Origin: Xestospongia muta
Taxonomy: Eukaryota; Porifera; Demospongiae; Haplosclerida; Petrosiidae
Direction: 5' to 3'
Assembly (NCBI GenBank): GCA_963693285.1
Contig: OY848917.1
Span: 14,384,192 to 14,448,191 of the forward strand
DNA: 64,000 bases
Position numbers and translations under genes: made by a program. The notes beneath the pieces are model-generated. The model worked only from the letters and a program-made list of their open reading frames with translations, was not told where the DNA came from and did not search any database. Positions within the stretch are counted from its first letter, which is position 1, and each line of letters starts with the position of its first letter. Positions 34,101 through 44,748 of this stretch are shown here, piece by piece.

Positions 34101-37100
34101 ACAACTTTAACATTGACAATATCACTAGAATAGATTACATCACCTTCACTAGAGTGAGCCTGACCTGTATATACAAGTTATTACATTATACAGTATTATA
34201 GTGTGCAATATTACATTACCTGTGACTATAGAAAATCCAGGAACAATAGCAGTAATCAAACCAGTTTGGTCAACATTAGCTACTGTGTTGTTATCAATTG
34301 TATAACTAATAATGGTTTGATGATGAGGACCACCAAAACTATAAATCTATAATATACAACAAGATACATTAATATTATAGGAATAAGGTCTGAATAGGGT
34401 TAACATGTGACCCTTTCGATAGACTAGTTACATTTACTCATCATAAGTCACAACTATAGAATTAATTTATCAACAACAATTTCATTAATCGAAAATAGTT
34501 TAGGGCAACAAACACTATATGAGTAACCAATTGTCTTTCATTTTACATGTACATGCAAATAGAATGATGTTGATTCATTATACACCGCACATGTACACAA
34601 TGTACCTGTACATATACACATGTACACAATGTACATGACAAGTACAAATACACATGTACAGTATATACTAGTATATCAATTTACTTGTTATAAAAGGCTA
34701 ACCTGATAAGTGGCTGTTGGAATTAATGTAATATTCTTTGGATTGAGTCTGAGAGCATCAAATACCTGAGTACATTAAAATGACAACATATTAATGTTAG
34801 TCATGTGAGATCATACAGTACCTGTATCTCAGCTGGCCAACTTGAAATGACTTTCCCTGTTGTTGTGGTTGCATTAAAAAACAAAATAGCTGTTCCCATA
34901 GCAACACCTTCAACAATAAAAATAGAACTGACTGATGTATCCTCTTTGGGTAATGTCAAAACTAAAGACTCAGGTGCAGCTCTACAGTGAAGACAATATT
35001 ATTATATGTTATTGACTTAGAAGTTGTCAATACACTTACCTCACTTCTATGTTGTCAGTTTTAGGATTTGCCATTAATTTCATTAACCAATGTTGATTAG
35101 TAGGGAATGGTACACCTTGATTATCCATCAATTTAACATATGCTATAATTGTATTACCAACTTGTACCTATAGGATGGAACAATAACTTTATACTTTGAA
35201 CTTATATAAGTATATTGCATATAGCATTAATTAAATATGGCAGACAGGAAGCCTATGGAAAACTAATTAATATATACAATGTATTATTATATTCGGTACA
35301 TGTATAACAGATTAATTTATGTATATTATAACTTTTACTTAGTAATGTTAAGTTATACAAATGGAGTTAAAAATACAAATTAGAAGTTTATAATTTAATT
35401 CACTAACTTTATCAGCTACTTTAACTTGTATAGAGTGTATAGTAGCAACATGGACTATACCAGATATTACAGGAACTGATAAACACAAGTCTTGAATAGA
35501 TAGTCGTATCTGACCTTCACCCAAAGGATGGATCTAAAAAAGATAATTACAAATTTAATTTATCATACTTCAAAGAAAAACACTATTTACATGTACATAT
35601 ATATGTATGTGTAATTGTAGCTTCATTTATTACATTAATATGATGTGTTTCCTTGATGTACTCCACGTCAGCCACTGGAGGGCGTGGTTTAATCACGTGA
35701 TTAACACCAAAATAGGAAGACCCATATAGAATAGAGAGGGTGGCCCTGTTATTAGGATGATTATAAACAAGAAGTGTATCAGGAGATAACACTGGTTCAC
35801 TCTCTAGGAGAAGAGCTACAGAATAATTAACCTTGGGAGAAAATGGATCCTAAAGAGAAATAAACAATATTATATAAATCATGTTTATAAATTTAACATT
35901 ATTACATTAATGTTGTGATAGAAATTGATATTACCTTAAATGTTACATGTTCAAGTTGTAACATATGAGTGATGTGGCTATCAGAGGATGCTGTAACAAT
36001 AACTGAACCTGATATCTTGGGTAGTGTCACTGTTAAAGTAGCTAGTAGGTAACAAATATAATAAGAGTTAATATGAATATTATAATTGTATATGATATGA
36101 AACATTTGTTAGGACCAATTAAACACATAGATACTTGTATCAATACAACTCACCTCTTCTACCTTCATGTTTAATACTACTAGTTGTATGTGGAGTTAAT
36201 GGTAATAGTTTTATATCAGATGATGACCATGTCCAATGTAGTGAAGAAAAGTTATCAAACTGTCTCCTTTCATTGTCATATAAAGTCATTTCTAAAGACA
36301 GTTCACCTCCATTGAGTACAGGATACTATAGAAATACAGTATTCTTATTAGTACAGATATATATTATGATAATGTCATGTATATACGTATGATTATATTA
36401 TTATAGATATTATGATACATATAGCAATCAAGTTAAAGAAGCTATATAAATATATTCAAAGTAAACTAACCTGTGTATCTTGGTGACCTCCTCGTAAAAG
36501 TGGACAATCAGACATCTCTCGGATAACAGGTTGAACTGTCATGGAAGTTGGTAATGCACAAGAGAACCTGCAATAAACAATACATATTATCAATAATGTT
36601 ATACATGTACTATATATCTACTGTATCTAGTGTTTTCTTACTAAGTTTAGAAAATGTTTACTAATACCCACATTTATTTAACATACTATACCTTAAGTTA
36701 TACAATGTATGACATAAGGTATCTTATGTTAATGTTATATAATGTTGTTATGTAGAATGTTGTATAATATACATGGAGTGTATAATATTGTACTGAATGA
36801 ATACCTACCTAAGTTGAAAAGATTATATACTGACCATTTATATTACTACACACATTATTCAACATAACTCTGTCAATAGTAACTTATGATTATACCTTAT
36901 AGTTGTTGTTTCATTAGCTGGTATACGATTTTTTGTTGTAGGTCCATTACCAACAATAAACATTAATTGTTGTTCTCCTAGTTTTCTACAAACTACACGA
37001 TATATGTGTTGTGATAATGTGGGTGATGGACTTGTTGTAATAGTAAGATCTTGAGGACGCTTTGCTACCACTAAAAAAACATTGATTATTATAAATAATA

Positions 37101-37107
37101 AATTCAT
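21583..37107 (-). CDS. NUP210: 5'-truncated NUP210 (gp210) copy, 19 exons all open
   Basis: Exons (high to low): 36896-37070, 36471-36567, 36154-36325, 35935-36041, 35634-35849, 35408-35533, 35040-35167, 34822-34981, 34703-34765, 34220-34346, 34043-34164, 33821-33952, 33347-33582, 32668-32851, 32101-32361, 31215-31341, 23616-23752, 22498-23100, 21583-22149. Each matches exons 16-34 of the complete gene, with the same lengths, splice sites and phases and no stop or frameshift. Exons 1-15 are absent. Reading back into the retained intron gives an in-frame ATG at 37107 and the start MNLLFIIINVFLVVA, a plausible signal peptide. From there a protein of 1,258 residues would keep the C-terminal half of the lumenal domain, the membrane helix and the tail. 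Whether it is expressed is unknown. It could be an unprocessed pseudogene too young to have decayed. Confidence 0.8.
22498..23100 (-). CDS. NUP210: NUP210 copy 1, large lumenal exon (201 codons)
   Basis: Between TGACAG and GTAAGG on the minus strand, phase 0 both ends. The predicted protein differs from the paired exon 45096-45698 at only a few residues (for example L/S and V/I near the start, NGLN versus NGHN, SQSL versus SHSL). Confidence 0.85.
24120..24450. repeat. Cluster of direct and inverted repeats in a NUP210 intron
   Basis: The block around CATTTACATTGAGTCATGTA occurs forward near 24,130-24,200 and 24,365-24,430, and inverted near 24,255-24,335. The first and second copies form a large imperfect hairpin. 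Unit 2 has only one forward copy (46,725-46,800), so either unit 2 lost the hairpin by recombination between the direct copies or unit 1 gained it. It may be a decayed MITE. Confidence 0.7.
25167..25348. repeat. 91-bp tandem duplication specific to unit 1
   Basis: Two adjacent identical copies (25167-25257 and 25258-25348) starting CTTAATTAAGTTAGAAGAGG. The corresponding stretch of unit 2 (about 47,515-47,605) has a single copy, so this arose after the large duplication. Confidence 0.9.
26688..26880. repeat. Minisatellite upstream of collagen cassette 1a
   Basis: About four copies of a 45-60 bp unit with the core CTCTGTCATCTGTCAAT followed by AGAGGATGGTTTTTCTTATC. Related arrays lie at the same place upstream of cassettes 1b (about 29,230-29,480) and 2b (about 50,110-50,370), so the array travels with the collagen promoter region. 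Confidence 0.75.
26998..27006 (+). promoter_or_regulatory. TATA box of collagen cassette 1a
   Basis: TATATAAAG lies 103 bp upstream of the ATG and is conserved at the same spot in cassette 1b (29598-29606) and cassette 2b (50477-50486, TATATAAAAG). Confidence 0.6.
27109..27976 (+). CDS. Short-chain (spongin-type) collagen, cassette 1a, with a frame break
   Basis: Exon 1, 27109-27184: MIIQILSLLVVLSLSIQQCS, a signal peptide. After a 44-bp intron, exon 2 (27229-27976) gives a short N region and then an uninterrupted Gly-X-Y stalk (GRDGRDGMPGCPGPAGPPGR onward, about 13 triplets). Then comes a Cys-rich C-terminal domain (VVFTRWGRTTCP, GGGANYICLPDEPEF, DHNVPCVVCYVSTR, CVDKDAESIPGSVANTNGAL, ending ELACVVCTK). 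This domain is typical of sponge short-chain collagen C4-like proteins, which are secreted matrix components. Stalk and C domain are in different frames: one G appears to be missing in the G run at 27426-27431. The C domain itself is open for 180 codons. It lies inside a NUP210 intron on the opposite strand. Confidence 0.75.
28570..28990. other. Upstream region of collagen cassette 1b
   Basis: Aligns with about 26,080-26,500 upstream of cassette 1a (shared CTTCCACA, CTGACACATATAGCAACCAA). This shows that the duplicated cassette is about 2.6 kb and includes its promoter region. The small ORF at 28720-29040 is not supported as a gene. Confidence 0.55.
29598..29606 (+). promoter_or_regulatory. 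TATA box of collagen cassette 1b
   Basis: TATATAAAG in the same context (ACTGATGACTATATAAAGAA) as in cassette 1a. Confidence 0.5.
29700..30606 (+). pseudogene. Short-chain collagen pseudogene, cassette 1b
   Basis: The signal-peptide exon and the Gly-X-Y stalk (GLPGPPGPAGPPGRDGSNGK) are recognisable. The start region carries an insertion near 29,708-29,738 that replaces the ATG context. The stalk has a 1-bp deletion (GGAAAAGAGG for GGAGAACCAGG, near 30,022). The C domain has a frameshift near 30,152 and a TAG at 30346-30348 in place of the Tyr codon of CVVCY. Exon 2 starts at 29853 and the relic stop is at 30604-30606. Confidence 0.85.
30726..30801 (+). pseudogene. Extra collagen tail fragment
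   Basis: A third copy of the last 75 bases of the collagen coding sequence (AGCTCAATGCAATGGTCTCC to the stop) and its 3' flank, in tandem about 190 bp after the end of cassette 1b. It is not seen at the corresponding place in unit 2, so it is a later local duplication. Confidence 0.85.
34560..34660. repeat. ACATGT-rich imperfect repeat in a NUP210 intron
   Basis: Repeated palindromic words ACATGT and TGTACA. The same block occurs in unit 2 at about 55,480-55,570, so it predates the duplication. Confidence 0.6.
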
Positions 37108-38003
37108 TAAAATATATTTAAACTTTAGAATAGTTTCAATAGTACATTTTAAGAATGACATTTAACATAATGATATATTACTGTATAATTTCAAAATACA
37201 GGAACCCCTAAAAATAATTCCATAAGTCAAATAATGCCTATTATTAGAGCAGGAAAATAAAGTTCAAAGTCATAGTGTGTGAACTGGGTGGTGCCTATTG
37301 ACACAATTAGAATGAACTTTGTAAGTTAGTCATCCACAAAGATGTAGTAGTCAGAGGTCATCATCTTTATAAAAGTATAAATAGTTTTTTTAGTTTATGA
37401 TTGTTTAAAACTAAACAGACAACAGCTATCTTATACAACTACTGTCCTATCCTTTGATACTAAATTGTTATGTCAACTTTTTTATACATGCTCCATGATC
37501 CTTTAGAGAATAGTAAGGTATTCTATAAATTAATAAGCAAGATCACTTTGTTATTTAAAGTCTCTGTTACATTGTGCAAGGTTGCTGGTTGGAAAAGACA
37601 AAATACAATTGTAATCTACAACAGTAGGTCCATTTTAACTAATTAGGCACTGGAAAAATTAATTACAAAGCCAAAGATTGCCTACAGTGTTATTAGAGCA
37701 GGTCAAAATATGTCTGGACACTTCCATGGCTGTCTATAGTCAAGATAATATAATATGGGATAATACTATCTTAGTCTTACCTACAAACAGGTTATAATCC
37801 TACTGACAGTCTATACTAACTAAGAGATCCCATAAATTTATCTTGTTTAAATATTAAACCTTTCCAGTATTAACAATAGGATCTACCTAAATGACCTCAC
37901 TAGAAATCCTATATAAACTGAATATGTTTTTTATGACATGTACGTGTATTTAAGTTCAGGTATTCACTATTATTTGATGCCTTATTGACATTATCCACCA
38001 GAA

Positions 38004-38010
<7 letters not shown>

Positions 38011-38064
<54 letters not shown>

Positions 38065-38208
38065 AGAGGGAGGGAGAGGGAGAGGGAGAGGAAAGGGAGA
38101 GGGAGAGGGAGAGAGAGGAAGAGAGGGAGAGAGAGAGGGAGGGAGAGGGAGAGAGAGAGGGAGAGGGAGAGAGAGGGAGAGGGAGAGGGAGAGAGAGACA
38201 GTGAGAGA
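38011..38208. repeat. Purine (GA/GGGAGA)n tract
   Basis: About 200 bases of pure purine on the plus strand: (GA)n followed by GGGAGA/GAGAGG variants. Long ORFs through it on both strands (Arg-Glu or Ser-Leu-Pro repeats) are artefacts of the repeat. Confidence 0.95.
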
Positions 38209-38355
38209 GAGAAATACAGAAAGTTCTCAATCAGTTTTCTCATAGAAAGTAAATAACTCACAATATGTACAATCTCAGTGTTTCAGTCTCCAGTGGTTCA
38301 ATTGTCAAGTCATCATCAAACACCGTTTCACCCAAAAAGATAAATGAAGAATAAA

Positions 38356-38605
38356 ATGGCGGCTAAAAAGGGATTTCCCAAGAATTATCCCGAAGATTCG
38401 TTTAAGGAACCGTTCGAACGTAAAACCGTTTAATGGGAGGGTATAAAAGAGTGTTTATCTGATTATAAATTCATTTTCAGTAATGAGTGATAACAAAGAA
38501 GAGCTTGAGTTAGATTTAAATTTAGTAATACCTATTACATTAGGAAAAAGAAAGAGGGAGGAAGATGATTTAAAAGTTTGTAAAAAGAGAGCACCTTATA
38601 AATAA
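38356..38605 (+). other. CpG-containing patch with two small ORFs
   Basis: Within AT-rich surroundings, this stretch has several CpGs. AAAATGGCGGC (38353-38363) fits the YY1-type initiator motif. ORF 1 (38356-38433) is MAAKKGFPKNYPEDSFKEPF plus five residues. TATAAAAG follows at about 38442. ORF 2 (38483-38605) encodes 40 residues with a basic KRKREEDDLKVCKKR segment; after its TAA the same frame stays open for about 30 codons. On the opposite strand, a CCTTTTTAG acceptor and a GTGAGT donor would frame an exon reading LGETVFDDDLTIEPLETETL. I do not recognise either reading. It could be a promoter, a first exon or a gene relic. Confidence 0.35.
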
Positions 38606-40740
38606 AACATAGGTCCTGATGAGCCAGATTTATCCTTGATGAAAAGGAATATATTAAATTTGAGAGTAGAATATGTTAGAAAGATTAGAGTTGTACACAG
38701 ATAGCTTCTGTCTACTTTAAAGAAAAGTAGGCATAAGGTAATGCTGATTAAAATGGTATCTTGATAAATGAAAGTTTGTATCCTTGAATTGTTATTAAAA
38801 CTCAGGGTCTACGGAAATTATTTGTCAGTTTTCCAGAAAGGGACTCAACCTTTCTGTGAAATTAAAGTGGTGTTTGGCTCCTTTTGGGAGGATTTGAGAG
38901 CTATTATGATCTGAGTTGGGCTGACCAATCACTCTCCTTGTTGTCTTCATTACTAGGATGATCATCTATTGTAATGAAAAATGATGATAAATTAGTGAGG
39001 ACTTTGAATAGCTAAAATAGTTGAGAAATATTGCAATTTGAGGAAATGTTTGCAGTATCTGATAATGCTAATCTACCATGTAGATCACTGAGAAAAAAAC
39101 TAGGAAGAAGTGTGAATGTGCAATACCTTAGATTATTTTCAAATTCACTGGATATTTAGCAAGGAAAGGCCTTCACATTGTAATATATGAGCTGGAAACT
39201 TCTGAACTACATCAGTCAGCATTTAACTACCTAGAACTGAGAGAAATTAGAATTGTTTCAAATGTCACCTGATAGGAAAAAAGAACACATGGTAACTTGG
39301 TGACATGTGTTTGAAATACATTCCTACAAGATGTCAAACTGGCATTTCAACTATGCCTTCACAAAAGTATCATGAAGACTGTAAAAGACATCTACTGACA
39401 TGTAATACACAAAACATTGAAGTAAAATTGTAATAATTATAATAATAGAACAAGGTCTTGTAGAATTGACATAACTTTAGATTTTAACTGTACTTGTCTG
39501 TTGAAACTTTTTACATTTCAAATTCTTCCATATTAATACAAACTTTAAACATTTTTAAAAACATGAAATGATTCAACATTAATTTTATAACCACACAAAG
39601 TCATATCCTAAATTAGTACATGTATAATACATAACAATAGTAGACTGTTAATAAATTGAGAGAATTATAGCTGTGATAAAATATGAAACAACTCAATTAT
39701 AACTCTGAACATCATACAAAGTACATTGTGTCTTTTAAGCATTCATTGATTTTTTTTGTTGTTTGTATGTCAGGATTTATTCTAACAAAATCTTCACTTG
39801 AGTAGCTGACAGACATAGTAGTATCACTACTGATACTGAATAAAAAAGTGAAAACGTAAATCTACAGATAATGAAACAATGCTTTAAATTAATGATTAAA
39901 TTATCAGGGAGACTCCAAAAAGAATACTGTCAGTACTAGTTGTATTCATTTGTAAAATAAGATATATGGATTTGAAGTTGGTAAACATTGAAATAAATCA
40001 AAGTTACATCTACCATCATTACATTGTTCAGTGACTATAATTAGATAGTGTTAACTTAATGTCCATCCTCTGCTAACAGTAATGGTTTGCTTAGAATAAT
40101 CAGTATTTTCTAAGTGTTAGAATTATGAAATCAAACCACTGTAAATATGACAATTTAACATGAACACAACACACAATAATACAATTATGTTAATCATATT
40201 TTATAGATACTTTCTCCTTTCCTCCCAGTCTTGTGGAGTCTATCTTGCTCTAATAGTAGCCAGATGTAAGTAATAGGTAGGCAACTGCACCAGAATTAAA
40301 TTGAATATAACAATGACATAATTGGTAACTCAGTGTTTGAAGTTCATTAGTAGGGAAGTTGTTATCATCCTATAACACACTGTAATGACAAGTTTTACTA
40401 GTACCTGGTAACATGTAATACATTATGAATAAGATAATTATCATGAAAATTTGTTGATAGCGTTAATAATCTTATTGGCTATGCATTAATATATATTCTA
40501 TTGGTATGATACTAGTTTATGTCTAACATCACTGTGACAACAACAAAAGGCTAGCAAAGATGACAACAATGATATTTTAGTTCTACAAATACAATATGTG
40601 ATAGTATTTTTACTTTCAACATTTGTTTCTATGTAACAAAGTTTATTATAATATCTATCATGTATTACTGTATGTTGTTATATGGCCAACATTATATTAT
40701 TGTATGTGGTTATATTCTACGTTATACATATCTGATGTAC

Positions 40741-42809
40741 CTGGATTCCAGCTTGAGAACAGGAGAAGTCAAATTCAGTAGAATGCACAGTACATGTTTG
40801 TACCAGGTAGTACATTACTTCCCTTCGCTTGCTAAAGAAATGACAAAAGGTTATATCACCTACAGCTATACATGGAAAACAGTATAGTATGAGTCCATGT
40901 CTAATGTTAGTGACTTGATTGTAATCAGCAACAATCTAATACACAGTGTGATTGGTTGCAAGTAGCATGTTTCATTCAACAAGTTGCATTGCATGTGACA
41001 AAACATTATTAGAAACAAAAATAAAAGACATAGATGGTTAAATATTTTAGTTTGTACTGTATTATGCATTGTAAGGAAATGCTTTGTAAAAGGGTCATTG
41101 TGAACTGCTAAATAAGAGTATGAATAAACTTGGGGAGCACTTCCTTTTTAGTCATTACTAAGCATACATATGTAACTGAGAAATAGCCTGACCTTGTCTT
41201 TTATCATGGAATAATGTTGTATGATGGCCTTTATGGACAACCAAAAATGTGATACCAGGCTAATAACTTGGGTCTAAGTCTTGACAAGCTTTCTGTATGG
41301 CTGCAATGTCATGTTCAATAATCTAATCAGATATACAGCTCTTTACAATAAAATTTTAGCCAAAGAGTATAATTAATTACAAATTGCTTTTTTATGACAG
41401 TATAATAATTTGTTGAAGTAAATAAGAGATCACTTTTGTTATTTGCTTATAAGTAAGGATATATACTGGACTATATTAGCTGTGTGTTTATGTTACTGTA
41501 ACCTGCACTGTTAGTCTACCTATGTGATAAGATCTGTATTATGCATTTACAGGTAATATAGTCCTGTAAATATGTACATTGTTTAGTGTCAGATCAATGG
41601 AATTTTTATGGGTATCTTTTTAAATTGGCCCTCATTGATACCATCTCAATAGAAGATAATACATTCTGGTTTAAACTGCTTTAAGTAGAACTTTTGACAT
41701 CACAGCAATTTGTTCTGTCCTAAATACTTCCATTCCAAATGTATAATGTCAGTATTGTATATATCAATACTACAAGAAAAAATACTGTAAAATGTTCATA
41801 GAATCATTGTATACTACTATAAATGATTTGCTTTATGTCTTACAATGTATAAATGATTACAGTACTAGTGCTATATATTGATGTATACATGCCAAATATA
41901 ATATATATTGTAATGTTTGAGTACTGTCAATGTTTGAGTACTTTTAGTTGTGCTCTGTATTCCATTGTATGTCTATCAAAGCTAGCAGTAAGCAAGAAGG
42001 AGACCAGTGTGTTAAGAACAATATCACAATGTATATTACTGCTGATAGTGAGGGATTTCTGGTATCTCCAGAAACTAAAAAAGTGACATCAGCTCTCATT
42101 ATTATAGGTTTTTCAATAATAAACATTCTATCAGGAACATTTAAATATAACCTTTATAGAGTTTACTTAAATTCACTAAAAACAACAGAATTTGTCCACC
42201 TAATTTGTGTTAATTTTAAGCAAATTTTTGATAGTAAATGGATGTGTGTCTTTTGTGCATTTTTTAACCTGAATACATAGCTATGTACACCAAATAAATT
42301 ATCACACTCTCTTTACTTGATCTGTGGGTGTGTGTGTGTATTGTGTATGTATGTACATGATGTATGAGTGTGTGTGTGAAAAAAGAAATAGACCCATTTC
42401 AAAGCTATGTAAGAAGAGGAGAAAGATATTAAAAATTAATCTTATAACACTTTTTGTTATGATTTAATGTAAGAAAAGCATTTTAGTTAATCAAATAATG
42501 TAAAACACAACATTGTCTTATCAATTGTGAAAACATAAAGTAATAAACATTTTAAGTTATCTATTGTCAGTTTCAGATTAATGTATTAAGTGTAGTAAGT
42601 TAGTTAACTAACCAATTCACTTATTGAAATTAATCCCACGAATACCATCCAAAATTACCATAAATAGTTGAAGATCACTAATATTTTCTTGAAAATGTCT
42701 GACCACAGTTTCCAAGTCTTCATCATATCTGATATAGTAGATATTTGCTGGTCTGTCAGTTTCCATACCCTTCTCTCTGCTGGCCTTTGAGAGTTCATGA
42801 GCAAAAACA
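40741..42809 (-). pseudogene. Argonaute-family pseudogene, copy 2
   Basis: Same blocks as copy 1. MID exon (about 42,809-42,650) is still open (HELSKASREKGMETDRP, QENISDLQLFMVILDG). Then KNAQKTHIHLLSKICLKL (about 42,270-42,190). The ADVT block (about 42,101) is damaged: GADVTHP became RADVTFL. Then IIFY*DGINEGQF with the same TGA (41646-41648) as copy 1. Then PSY*PGITFLVVHKGHHT, with a TAG in place of the Gln of YQPG but with HH retained. Last, the FDF-CSQAGIQ end (40,741-40,840). The stop shared by both copies shows the gene was dead before the segmental duplication. Confidence 0.88.
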
Positions 42810-43029
42810 CTAAACAAAACATTTAAACATTTAATTGTATATCATAATTACATAGTCAGTGCATGGAAACAAGTATTCTATTGAGTTGACATAATTTGTG
42901 CATAAAAATTTTGTTGCTGTGTGTATATAAAATGTTTTTGTTATTTTTGACAATTTCACAAGTTTAATAAGCTAGCTATTGAATAAAGTTCAGGATGCTA
43001 TGGTTGTATATCTGTATGAAATTTTTTGT

Positions 43030-43681
43030 ATCACCTTTTCTTGGATTTTGATTGTATTTATTTTAACAATTTATGGAGGGCAGTGCTAGCTCTTCAATCA
43101 AGATCAGGTCCAAGATATTAAAGCTAGATAATTATGTTATCAGGTTTTTATCTGGTAGGGGAGGGAAAGAGACCAAGGTATGTTTCCCCCACCCAAGACC
43201 ATGTGTTTCTCTCCAAAACTTCCGAAATGCATGTATGTCCAGACAGATGGTACAGACACATGTCATGATAATTACTTCATCCAAAAAATCTGGCACCACT
43301 CCAATACATGTACTTTTTGATATACATAACATTTGACAAAAACAATCACCCAACTAGGTAAGATGGTTGTCATTAGACAATAATGGCGCTGCATGGTCAA
43401 GCAAAAATTTTGAGGACACTCCATGCACAGCTTTGTCTATACCCAGTTTCCTTCCCAAAGAATATCTCTAGATAAAACCTGGTTGTCCATCTTTTATCTT
43501 TGACTTTGACTGCATCTATCTATTATTGTTTTTCTTTTCTGTAGTTTCAATGTTATTGTGCAGTGTTAATGTTGTTGTCACCTAGTTCTTATTTGGCTAT
43601 TTTCAATGTCATTTTTTCTTGGTGTAATATTTTCAGTGGATTACCTCAAAACCCTTTTTAATTGTGTATTCTGTCTCTAGA
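43030..43681. other. 652-bp insertion specific to unit 2
   Basis: Unit 1 reads straight through TTTTTTGTTGAACTACT (about 21,080-21,097). Unit 2 has about 650 extra bases at this point, with TTGT on both sides. No inverted ends, poly-A tail or coding pattern recognised. It may be a short transposon or a deletion in unit 1. Confidence 0.6.
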
Positions 43682-44181
43682 TTGTTAAACTATTATTGTG
43701 TCCACAACTGTCATAAAACCTAGTATTATATATTATGGGATTGTTAGGGTGTGCAAGTGGTGTATGATTTGGGGGATATAACTGGTGCTATTGTGCATGA
43801 ACATTGCCATGTTTTTCCTAATCTTACAACAACTGTTCATCGTGGTACAAATAATACAGATGATGTAAATTAATGTACATAAGTAAATTGTGTAACCAAA
43901 GGCAAAGAAACAGTTTTTACAGTTAGGTAATACTCACCTAAATAATTTTTTATTTCTCCAATGCTACTGTTTTAAATTAATGCAATGTATTAATTTATAA
44001 AATATCATCATATTTCCAGTGGTGACTATGACATCATTAGTATCTATAGCAACTTTGTTGAACATTATATGTCTTCCCTCTTCCTCTTCATTAGTGCAAA
44101 TATTAAAGTTGATAATGAATTTATGAAAACTTCATAATATATAATTATACTAACAGCAGGTCACATTAACATAATAGTGGG

Positions 44182-44748
44182 TCATTGTGAAAACATATTA
44201 AATTTTGGAGAAGCACGATTTGGTGAGTGCTGGTTGTAATTGCTAGTACGTTTAAATGCTCCAGACTGACTCCACAGAGGAGTTGATGTTTTCTGTCCTC
44301 CAGGAGTTGAACTTGCTGGTGGAGAGAGAAAGGCTGGAGAACTAGGCTGAGAAGAGGGAGGGAGGTGAGCAGAAAAACCTGTCTGTGGTTTAGAAGAAGT
44401 CTGTTTTAGTGCTATACATATAACAACAGTAGCTAATAATGTGATGACACTTGCAACTGCTAAAAAGAGAATGTTTCGTTGTTGAGAAATATCATACACT
44501 GTGTCTCCTGATGTTTTGTTTGAATCATTGCTAACAGGACAAATAACAGGTTCAACTGAGTCAATGATCTTAGTATAAGATAAAGGTATAACTAGTTTCT
44601 GATATGTCAGACTACTGGTGAGAGTTAGATGAACATTTGAGATGTTTTGAGAAGGCGGAGATTTAGTATCAACAAGAGACACTGCATATACAGCTGAAGT
44701 TGTAGAGAGAGATTGATGAATCAATGTAAAAGGGTGAGGACAGGATGT
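44182..44748 (-). CDS. NUP210: NUP210 last exon: membrane helix and tail
   Basis: Pairs with 21583-22149 at equal length (567 bases). Same helix ILFLAVASVITLLATVVICI and Ser/Pro-rich tail, with only a handful of residue differences. Confidence 0.9.
   Translation of the reverse strand, partial: TSCPHPFTLIHQSLSTTSAVYAVSLVDTKSPPSQNISNVHLTLTSSLTYQKLVIPLSYTKIIDSVEPVICPVSNDSNKTSGDTVYDISQQRNILFLAVASVITLLATVVICIALKQTSSKPQTGFSAHLPPSSQPSSPAFLSPPASSTPGGQKTSTPLWSQSGAFKRTSNYNQHSPNRASPKFNMFSQ

Larger units (their letters stand above)
18767..37664. repeat. Segmental duplication, unit 1 (about 18.9 kb)
   Basis: Collinear with about 40,735-58,590 in the same orientation. It contains, left to right, an Argonaute pseudogene, the 3' 19 exons of NUP210 (both minus strand) and nested plus-strand collagen cassettes. 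The match begins near the shared TACCTGGATTCCAG and ends near the shared CTGGAAAA before 37,665. Exons are nearly identical between units; introns and spacers differ by many substitutions and indels. Unit-1-specific changes include a 91-bp tandem repeat, an inverted-repeat cluster and an extra collagen tail. Confidence 0.93.
37665..40734. other. Spacer between the two duplication units
   Basis: About 3.1 kb with no match elsewhere in the window that I could find. It holds a GA-rich tract, a short CpG-containing patch with small ORFs (38,350-38,700), and otherwise AT-rich sequence in which I recognise nothing. A simple head-to-tail duplication would leave no spacer, so this was inserted or is what remains of a larger unit. 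Confidence 0.6.

Noticed and set aside
36135..36392. Plus-strand ORF that looks like a signal peptide (MYQYNSPLLPSCLILLVVCG), also at 57055-57312
   Set aside because: It is the antisense of a NUP210 exon that has good splice sites and gp210 similarity on the minus strand; conserved in both units only because the exon is.
37956..38261. Long ORFs of Ser/Leu/Pro or Arg/Glu/Gly repeats on both strands
   Set aside because: They are translations of the GA-rich purine tract in several frames; no gene signal.
43073..43353. ORFs on both strands in the unit-2 insertion as possible genes
   Set aside because: No recognisable family, no start context and no splice framework; kept only as an unidentified insertion.
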